Positions 56,968 through 64,000 of a stretch of 64,000 nt of DNA are shown here, one piece after another. The position numbers were made by a program, and so were the translations under genes. Under the pieces are notes generated by a model, which saw nothing but the letters and a program-made list of their open reading frames with translations, was not told the origin of the DNA and did no database searches. Each line of letters starts with the position of its first letter. The stretch's first letter is position 1. This DNA comes from Hylemonella sp. (GTDB lineage Bacteria; Pseudomonadota; Gammaproteobacteria; Burkholderiales; Burkholderiaceae_C): assembly GCF_027532185.1 (NCBI RefSeq), contig NZ_JAPZSV010000003.1, positions 310,001 through 374,000 of the forward strand, read 5' to 3'.

Positions 56968-57996
56968 ATGCCCGTCATCGCCGTGGTCAATCGCAAGGGA
57001 GGGAGTGGCAAAAGCACACTCGCGGCTCACTTGGCGGCCTGGTGCGCACACCAGGGCCATGCGGTCATGCTGGGCGATGTGGACCGCCAGCAATCGACTC
57101 GCTCCTGGCTGCGCAAGCGCAACGAGACCCTGCCGTCGATCGCCCCATGGACGGTGGACCAGAACATCCTGCGCGTGCCTGCCGGCATCACCCATGTGAT
57201 CCTCGATACGCCTGGCGGCCTGCACGGCTTCGATCTGGCCCGCATGGTGATGTTCGCCGACGTCATCCTCATGCCGGTCTGCGGTTCGGCCTTCGACCGC
57301 GAATCGGCCGCCGACTGCCACGCCGAACTCATGGCCCTGCCCCGTGTGGCCACCGGTCGCTGCAAGGTGGCCTGCATCGGCATGCGTATCGACACCCGTA
57401 CCCGCACGCCCCAGGTCCTCAAGGACTGGGCCACGGGCCTGGGCATGCCTTTCCTGGGCGTGCTGCGCGAGTCTCAGGCCTATGTGCAGTGCCTGGAACG
57501 CGGCATGACCCTCTTTGACCTGCCCGCCGATCGTGTGCCCACGGATCTGCGCCAGTGGGAACCCATCCTGGGCTGGCTGCGTCCGCAAATGGCCGTCAAC
57601 CCGGCGGCCAGCATGACCGCCGCCCAGCCTGCGGCCGCCCTGGCAACGGGCTCGGCATTGCCGGCACGTGCACCCGCCACACCGTCCGGCCTGCCCAGTC
57701 GTCTGCTGGCCACCCCGCCGGCCACGACGCCCCAGGTACCGCCGGCCAGCCCGCGCCCGCCAACGCAGAGCACGGCCCCCGTGGCGCCGGCTGCCGCAGC
57801 GACTGCCTCACCGCGTCTGCTCGCATCACGACCTGTACCGGCCGTCACCCGCATCAACAGCAGCCCCCGCGTCCTGGACCGTGTGGCCAGCAATGGCGCA
57901 CTGCGTGCCTCCCCCACTGCCTCCCGGGCGGCCGAAGCGCCCGTGGCCCAGGAAGCACCGCCCATCCCGTCCTTTCTCAAGCTCGTGAAGTGCTGA
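56968..57996 (+). CDS. ParA family ATPase with long Ala/Pro-rich tail
   Basis: The product has 342 residues. The deviant Walker A KGGSGKST (10-17) with signature Lys10, the HVILDTPGGLHGFDLARMV switch region and a C-terminal helix ending near residue 210 form a complete small ParA/MinD-type ATPase. A tail of about 130 residues rich in Ala, Pro, Ser and Thr follows and ends in the hydrophobic PSFLKLVKC. No parB is adjacent, so it is an orphan. It may position a cargo other than a chromosome, such as a chemoreceptor array or polar structure. The ATG at 56968 with AGGAG upstream is the start. The gene lies between purM and a convergent SirB1-like gene. Confidence 0.85.
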   Translation: MPVIAVVNRKGGSGKSTLAAHLAAWCAHQGHAVMLGDVDRQQSTRSWLRKRNETLPSIAPWTVDQNILRVPAGITHVILDTPGGLHGFDLARMVMFADVILMPVCGSAFDRESAADCHAELMALPRVATGRCKVACIGMRIDTRTRTPQVLKDWATGLGMPFLGVLRESQAYVQCLERGMTLFDLPADRVPTDLRQWEPILGWLRPQMAVNPAASMTAAQPAAALATGSALPARAPATPSGLPSRLLATPPATTPQVPPASPRPPTQSTAPVAPAAAATASPRLLASRPVPAVTRINSSPRVLDRVASNGALRASPTASRAAEAPVAQEAPPIPSFLKLVKC

Positions 57997-58059
57997 GCGG
58001 CGGCCGGCTGGCGTGCTCGCACCCTGGGGCCCGAGCCCGCACACCATGAGCGCTGACGC

Positions 58060-58911
58060 TCAGCCCAGCGCTCGCCGCAGCGTGGCGAGGCGTTCGGCAA
58101 TCGCCTCGGTGTCGCGACCTTCTCCGGCCTGCCCCAGATAAGTCTCCAGATCCCGCACGGCAGGCGCCAGATGGCCCAGTTCGGCCCGGGCCAGGCCACG
58201 GTCGCGATACTCGTCCCAGGCCTGCGGCAGCAGGATCAGCAAGCGGTCTTCGACGGCCACCAGACGCGCCCAGTCGCACTGGGTCCGATGGATTTCCTTG
58301 AGATTGCGCAGCATGCGCGCCAGGATCTCGCGCGCCGGCATGGCCTGCAGATAGTGGCCCAGGGGCAACTCCGAGACACCAGGCAGACCGTGGCTGGCGC
58401 GCCAGGCGTCCAGCCGTGCCTGCAGGGCCTCACGGCTCAGGGACTGACCGCTGAACGGGTCGATCACCACCTGCGCCTGCGGCAGGTTGACCTTGACCAT
58501 GAAGTGCCCGGGAAAACCCACGCCGTGCGCCTGCAGGCCCAGCCCGTGCGCCAGCTCCAGCCAGAGCACGGCCAGCGAGACCGGGATGCCGCGGCGGCGC
58601 TCCAGCACCTTGTGCAGGTAGCTGTTGTCCGGGTCATAGTAGTGATTGAGGTTGCCGCCGAAATGCAGGTCCTCGAAGAAGAAGTGGTTGAGCAGCCTGA
58701 GCTTGTGCATGGCCGGCGCGTCGGCCGGCAGGCGACGACACAGACGCAGCAGCAAGGCATCGACTTCGGCCAGCGCGCGCTGCACGTCCAACCCAGGATA
58801 CTCGTCCTGCCCCAAACAGATGGCCGCCTCGAACAGGTGGAACTGCTGATCGCTCCGCACCAGGCTGGCGAAGTAGTCCAGCGGCGTCGGGATGGAGAAG
58901 GACGGCTTCAT
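58060..58911 (-). CDS. SirB1 family protein (transglutaminase-like and TPR-like)
   Basis: The product has 283 residues. The conserved block NHFFFEDLHFGGNLNHYYDPDNSYLHKVLERRRGIPVSLAVLWLELAHGLGLQAHGVGFPGHFMVKV (about 75-145) is that of SirB1/YchA-type proteins, a transglutaminase-like fold without a demonstrated activity, followed by a helical repeat region. The start MKPSFS at 58911 lies two bases after the murJ stop; the long upstream extension is in the wrong frame for murJ and is rejected. It is likely co-transcribed with murJ. Confidence 0.9.
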   Translation of the reverse strand: MKPSFSIPTPLDYFASLVRSDQQFHLFEAAICLGQDEYPGLDVQRALAEVDALLLRLCRRLPADAPAMHKLRLLNHFFFEDLHFGGNLNHYYDPDNSYLHKVLERRRGIPVSLAVLWLELAHGLGLQAHGVGFPGHFMVKVNLPQAQVVIDPFSGQSLSREALQARLDAWRASHGLPGVSELPLGHYLQAMPAREILARMLRNLKEIHRTQCDWARLVAVEDRLLILLPQAWDEYRDRGLARAELGHLAPAVRDLETYLGQAGEGRDTEAIAERLATLRRALG

Positions 58912-58913
58912 GG

Positions 58914-60485
<1,572 letters not shown>

Positions 60486-60551
60486 TGGTCCCGAGTGTAG
60501 CCGGGGGCAGCGGCACCGGAGTGCCCACTCACACCACCCGCATGGAAGTGC

Positions 60552-60557
60552 TACAAT
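60552..60557 (+). promoter_or_regulatory. -10 box of the rpsT promoter
   Basis: TACAAT lies 45 bases before the rpsT ATG in the murJ-rpsT gap. The matching -35 region at the correct distance is poor, so only the -10 is proposed. Confidence 0.35.
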
Positions 60558-60602
60558 AGCCGGCTTTGCTGACATCATCCACAGACACAAGGAAACACTG
60601 AT

Positions 60603-60899
60603 ATGGCATCTGGAAAGCCGAAGAAAAAGAACCCGCGCCTGGCGTCGGGCCGTAAACGCGCACGTCAGGACGTGAAGCTGAATGCAGCCAACACCTCGCT
60701 GCGCTCCAAATACCGCACCGCCGTGAAGAACGTCGAAAAGGCTGTTCTGAGCGGTGACAAGGCCAAGGCCACCGAACTGTTTGCCAAGATGCAAGCCGTG
60801 GTGGATACCGTGGCCGACAAGGGCATCTTCCACAAGAACAAGGCCGCTCGCGACAAGAGCCGCCTGTCGTCCAAGGTCAAGGCCCTGGCCGCCGCCTGA
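60603..60899 (+). CDS. rpsT: 30S ribosomal protein S20
   Basis: The product has 98 residues, rich in Lys and Ala. [48 protein letters not shown] is the typical S20 N-terminus, and the protein ends [16 protein letters not shown]. It binds 16S rRNA early in 30S assembly. AAGGAA precedes the ATG. A bidirectional terminator follows at 60966. Confidence 0.96.
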   Translation: MASGKPKKKNPRLASGRKRARQDVKLNAANTSLRSKYRTAVKNVEKAVLSGDKAKATELFAKMQAVVDTVADKGIFHKNKAARDKSRLSSKVKALAAA

Positions 60900-60965
60900 A
60901 TTTCAGGCAAATCGCACGGAGCCTCCGGGCTCTGCCGTTTGTAACGGGTGCGCTGTCCGCAAAGC

Positions 60966-60991
60966 AAAAAACCGCCTTCGGGCGGTTTTTT
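60966..60991 (+). terminator. Bidirectional rho-independent terminator after rpsT
   Basis: CCGCC-TTCG-GGCGG with a run of six T after it and six A before it can end transcription of rpsT and of the convergent DUF3579 gene. The TTCG loop adds stability. Confidence 0.9.
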
Positions 60992-61016
60992 GTTGTCTGT
61001 ACCTGTCCCGCGAGCC

Positions 61017-61331
61017 CTAGGCCAGAAGCCGGCCCTGGGCATCGTACTCGCGCACCTGCAGGCCGTTGTCGCGGGCGAAGTTGATGCAGAAGTCCCAGGC
61101 CATGGGCTCGGCGTCGCGCAGATCGCGGTTGACGATCACGCACTTGATGTTGTCGACGGAACTGGGCACGCACCAGGGGGAGTAGCCCAGATGGCTACCG
61201 GGCTGCGGGCCGCCGGGTCGGAACTGGCTCATCACGCCGGCCAGGCGTTCGGCCCAGTCGCTGGGGCGGAATGCCTTGCCTGTGCGGGTCAGTCCGAGGA
61301 TGAAGACTTCTTTGGCGGCGTTGGAGACCAT
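61017..61331 (-). CDS. DUF3579 domain-containing protein
   Basis: The product has 104 residues. The family is recognised by KEVFILGLTRTGKAFRPSDWAERLAGVM and by YSPWCVPSSVDNIKCVIVNRDLRDAEPMAWDFCINFARDNGLQV. It is a small cytoplasmic protein of unknown function common in betaproteobacteria and usually next to argD/argF or rpsT, as here. It is divergent from argD across a 238-base region that holds two dyad elements. Confidence 0.9.
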   Translation of the reverse strand: MVSNAAKEVFILGLTRTGKAFRPSDWAERLAGVMSQFRPGGPQPGSHLGYSPWCVPSSVDNIKCVIVNRDLRDAEPMAWDFCINFARDNGLQVREYDAQGRLLA

Positions 61332-61404
61332 GGGTAGGGGCTCGGGCGGCGGACGCGGGCTGGGTAGAGCGCTGGTCCGTCTGCGGAGGGCTAGAAGTAT
61401 TGTA

Positions 61405-61416
61405 TCTTATATAAGA
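61405..61416. promoter_or_regulatory. TCTTATATAAGA palindrome upstream of argD
   Basis: A perfect 12-base palindrome stands in a short AT-rich island between DUF3579 and argD. It looks like a GntR-type operator half-and-half site of the kind seen before central-metabolism genes in betaproteobacteria. It could also overlap a -10 box. No regulator gene is adjacent. Confidence 0.5.
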
Positions 61417-61515
61417 CTTAGGCCCGGCCGGGACCGGTCGACGGCAAGCGCGCCGGCATCTCCGGCAGGCGGTCTTGCCCCAAGCGGCGCAACAGGCCCT
61501 AAAATCACCGCTCAA

Positions 61516-61547
61516 CGGCCCAACTTTCGTTGGGCCGCCTTTGTTTT
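61516..61547 (+). terminator. Terminator-like attenuator in the argD leader
   Basis: CGGCCCAAC-TTTC-GTTGGGCCG (61516-61524 with 61529-61537) is followed by CCTTTGTTTT. It sits 23 bases before the argD ATG, so it can reduce transcription into argD. No alternative anti-terminator pairing was identified. Confidence 0.55.
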
Positions 61548-61569
61548 CAGACCTCCGGAGTGTGTAGCC

Positions 61570-62781
61570 ATGAACGCCCCTGCCGTCAAGCCAGCCGCCG
61601 CTGCTTCCCCGCACGTGATGAACACCTACGGCCGCGTGCCGATCGCGTTGTCGCACGGTCAGGGCTGCCGCGTCTGGGACATCAACGGCAAGGAGTACCT
61701 GGACGCGCTGGCGGGCATCGCCGTCAACACCCTGGGCCATAACCATCCCAAGCTGGTGCCTGCCCTGCAGGACCAGATCGCCAAGCTGATCCACACCTCC
61801 AATTACTACCACGTACCCCAGCAGGAGGAGCTGGCGAAGAAACTGGTCGAGCTCTCGGGCATGCGCAATGTCTTCTTCTGCAACACCGGCCTGGAAGCCA
61901 ACGAAGCCGTGCTCAAGCTGGCGCGCAAGTACGGCCATGACAAGGGCATCCAGAACCCGCAGATCGTGGTCTATGAACGCGCCTTCCACGGCCGCTCCAT
62001 CGCCACGCTCAGCGCCACGGGCAACGAGAAGATCCAGAAGGGCTTCGGCCCCCTGGTGCCAGGTTTCATCCGCGTGCCGCTCAACGACATCGAGGCGCTC
62101 AAGAAGGCCACAGCCAACAACCCCGACGTGGTGGCCGTGTTCTTCGAGACCATCCAGGGCGAAGGTGGCATCAACGCCATGCGCAACGAATACCTGCGCG
62201 CCGTGCGCGAACTCTGCACCGAGCGCGACTGGCTGCTGTGCATCGACGAGGTGCAAAGCGGCATGGGCCGCACGGGCAAGTGGTTCGCCCACCAGTGGGC
62301 CGGCATCGTGCCTGACGTGATGGCCCTGGCCAAGGGCTTGGGCTCGGGTGTGCCCATCGGCGCGGTGGTGGCCGGCCCCAAGGCGGCGGACATCTTCCAG
62401 CCGGGCAACCATGGCACCACCTTCGGCGGCAATCCGCTGGCCATGCGCGCCGGCGTCGAGACCCTGCGCATCATGGAAGAAGACGGCCTGCTGCAGCGCG
62501 CCGAGCAGATGGGCCGCTACCTGGGCGACCAACTGCGCCAGGCACTGGGCAGCCATCCGGGCGTGAAGGAGATCCGCGCCCATGGCCTGATGATCGGAGT
62601 CGAGCTGGTCAAGCCCTGTGGCGTGCTGATCGGTCGTGCGGCCGAGGCTGGCCTGCTGATCAGTGTCACCGCCGACAGCGTGATCCGCCTGCTGCCGCCG
62701 CTGATCATCACCGAAGCCGAGATCGACGAGCTGCTGGCCCGTCTGCTGCCCCTGGTGCGCGACTTCCTCGCCGAGGCCTGA
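61570..62781 (+). CDS. argD: Acetylornithine aminotransferase (class III PLP transaminase)
   Basis: The product has 403 residues. [43 protein letters not shown]-type opening (here [20 protein letters not shown]), the phosphate loop [34 protein letters not shown] and the PLP-Lys region [17 protein letters not shown] identify the acetylornithine/ornithine transaminase group. It makes N-acetylornithine in arginine synthesis; class III relatives for other omega-amino substrates cannot be excluded, but argF follows 10 bases later, which supports argD. The ATG at 61570 begins the conserved part. Confidence 0.9.
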   Translation: [403 protein letters not shown]

Positions 62782-62791
62782 GAGGATGCAG

Positions 62792-63712
62792 ATGACCCAG
62801 GCCCTCAAGCACTACCTGAAGTTCAGCGACCTCACGGCCGCGGAGTACGCCTACCTTTTCGAACGCACGGCACTGATCAAGCAGAAGTTCAAGGCCTACG
62901 AAAAGCACCAGCCCCTGGTGGACCGTACGCTGGCCATGATCTTCGAGAAGGCCTCCACGCGCACACGCGTGAGCTTCGAGGCCGGCATGTACCAGCTGGG
63001 TGGCAGCGTCGTGCACCTGACCACGGGCGACAGCCAGCTGGGCCGCGCCGAACCCATCGAGGACAGCGCGCGTGTGATCAGTCGCATGGTGGACCTGGTG
63101 ATGATCCGCACCTACGGCCAGGACAAGATCGAGCGTTTCGCCAAGTATTCACGCGTGCCGGTCATCAACGGCCTGACCAACGAATACCACCCCTGCCAGA
63201 TCCTCGCTGACATCTTTACCTACATCGAGCACCGCGGCTCGATCGCGGGCAAGGTGGTGGCCTGGGTGGGCGACGGCAACAACATGGCCAACACCTGGCT
63301 GCAGGCCGCCGAACTGCTGGGCTTCACCGTGCACGTGAGCACCCCCAGTGGCTACGAGATCGACCCCGCACTGGCCGGCGTCCATAGCAGCTGCTACAAG
63401 GTGTTCAAGGACCCGATGCAGGCCTGCGCCGGTGCCGACCTCGTGACCACCGACGTCTGGACCAGCATGGGCTACGAGGCCGAGAACGAGGCGCGCAAGA
63501 AGGCCTTTGCCGACTGGTGCGTGGACGCCGACATGATGCGCGCCGCCAAACCGGACGCATTGTTCATGCACTGCCTGCCCGCGCACCGTGGCGAAGAGGT
63601 CGAGGCCGAGGTCATCGATGGCCCGCAGTCGGTGGTTTGGGATGAGGCGGAAAATCGCCTGCACGTACAGAAGGCGCTGATGGAGTATTTGCTCCTGGGA
63701 GCCCTGAAGTGA
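62792..63712 (+). CDS. argF: Ornithine carbamoyltransferase
   Basis: The product has 306 residues. The carbamoyl-phosphate loop FEKASTRTRVSFEAG (near residue 50), HPCQILADIFTY (near residue 130) and the ornithine-side HCLPAHRGEEVEAEVIDG (near residue 255) are diagnostic. It makes citrulline from ornithine. The ATG at 62792 is preferred because AGAGG stands six bases ahead; an ATG two codons earlier lies too close to that site. It is in an operon with argD. Confidence 0.97.
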   Translation: MTQALKHYLKFSDLTAAEYAYLFERTALIKQKFKAYEKHQPLVDRTLAMIFEKASTRTRVSFEAGMYQLGGSVVHLTTGDSQLGRAEPIEDSARVISRMVDLVMIRTYGQDKIERFAKYSRVPVINGLTNEYHPCQILADIFTYIEHRGSIAGKVVAWVGDGNNMANTWLQAAELLGFTVHVSTPSGYEIDPALAGVHSSCYKVFKDPMQACAGADLVTTDVWTSMGYEAENEARKKAFADWCVDADMMRAAKPDALFMHCLPAHRGEEVEAEVIDGPQSVVWDEAENRLHVQKALMEYLLLGALK

Positions 63713-63736
63713 TGTGCAGGCGATTTCGGCGCAGGC

Positions 63737-63758
63737 TAACTTCGTAACAGCGAAGTTA
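63737..63758. other. Stem-loop between argF and ykgJ-like gene
   Basis: TAACTTCG-TAACAG-CGAAGTTA is a perfect 8-base-pair stem 24 bases after the argF stop. No T-run follows. It may be a processing or weak termination site. Confidence 0.45.
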
Positions 63759-63796
63759 AGCGCAGCGGCCGTAGCCCAAATGATTCGCGTACCGAC

Positions 63797-64000
63797 ATGA
63801 CCGCCTGCACAAGCTGCGGCGCCTGCTGTTCCTGGTGCCGCGTCGATTTCTCCGCCTACGAACTCGAGGGCAACGGCGGCCACGTCCCCGTCGGCCTGAC
63901 CGTCGAAGTCAACGGCAACACGGCCCGCATGCGCGGCACCGACCATTGGCCGCCGCGCTGCGCCGCGCTCACGGGCAAGCTTGGTGAAAAGGTCGCCTGC
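63797..64000 (+). CDS. YkgJ family cysteine-cluster protein, cut by right edge
   Basis: Only the first 68 residues are in the window. It starts MTACTSCGACCSWCRVDFSAYEL, a CxxCxxCCxxC arrangement, and has further Cys at RCAAL and VAC. This is the zinc/iron-binding cysteine-cluster family (PF03692, YkgJ) of unknown function. The ATG at 63797 directly precedes the cluster. It is 84 bases behind argF. Confidence 0.85.
   Translation, partial: MTACTSCGACCSWCRVDFSAYELEGNGGHVPVGLTVEVNGNTARMRGTDHWPPRCAALTGKLGEKVAC

Overview
The window comes from the chromosome of a high-GC betaproteobacterium, most likely Burkholderiales and close to Comamonadaceae. The evidence is the run of Bug-type periplasmic receptors, a 4,5-cleavage protocatechuate cluster in the pmdEFD order known from Comamonas, a feruloyl-CoA synthase cluster, and typical neighbourhoods such as purM / AI-2E permease / hda / HAD / pcnB / folK and rpsT / DUF3579 / argD / argF. 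No rRNA, tRNA, CRISPR, prophage or transposase gene was found.

Left third (1-24.7 kb), aromatic-acid catabolism and uptake. On the minus strand, ligJ, ligK and the truncated ligI form the lower part of the protocatechuate 4,5-cleavage pathway; the dioxygenase genes are probably beyond the left edge. A divergent LysR regulator leads a shikimate dehydrogenase-like gene and an orphan Bug receptor. A chemoreceptor, a second Bug receptor and a complete branched-chain-type ABC transporter (livFGMH plus two binding proteins) follow. After a MetE-like methyltransferase and a ComFB-type protein comes a hydroxycinnamate (ferulate/coumarate) cluster: amidohydrolase, crotonase, feruloyl-CoA synthase, SDR, Bug receptor, large acyl-CoA dehydrogenase and MarR regulator, with a dyad operator candidate in the divergent promoter. 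A 266-bp, ORF-free, perfectly inverted-repeat element sits inside this cluster (21176-21441).

Middle (24.8-40.3 kb), mostly stress and central functions. An HxlR-like regulator, an FKBP isomerase, and grpE-dnaK-dnaJ behind a consensus sigma-32 promoter are followed by a beta-CASP nuclease, an EptA-like membrane domain lacking its catalytic half, a PAS-GGDEF protein, a nitronate monooxygenase, and an ETF (etfBA) plus acyl-CoA dehydrogenase operon preceded by a 22-bp perfect palindrome. An MscS channel, a DsrE-like exported protein and a histone-deacetylase-like hydrolase complete the region.

Right third (40.3-64 kb), housekeeping. It carries moxR-DUF58, comEC, an HDOD protein, mltB, a TgpA-like transglutaminase, ridA, a chemoreceptor with a CheR-docking tail, and a tightly overlapping perM-hda-HAD-pcnB block with folK just downstream. 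These are followed by purM, an orphan ParA ATPase, a SirB1-like protein, murJ, rpsT, DUF3579, argD, argF and a truncated YkgJ-type cysteine-cluster gene at the right edge.

The only gap over 300 bases without a gene is 21177-21488, which holds the inverted-repeat element. The next largest, 7797-8069, shows only a short palindrome at 7919-7928 and no convincing gene.
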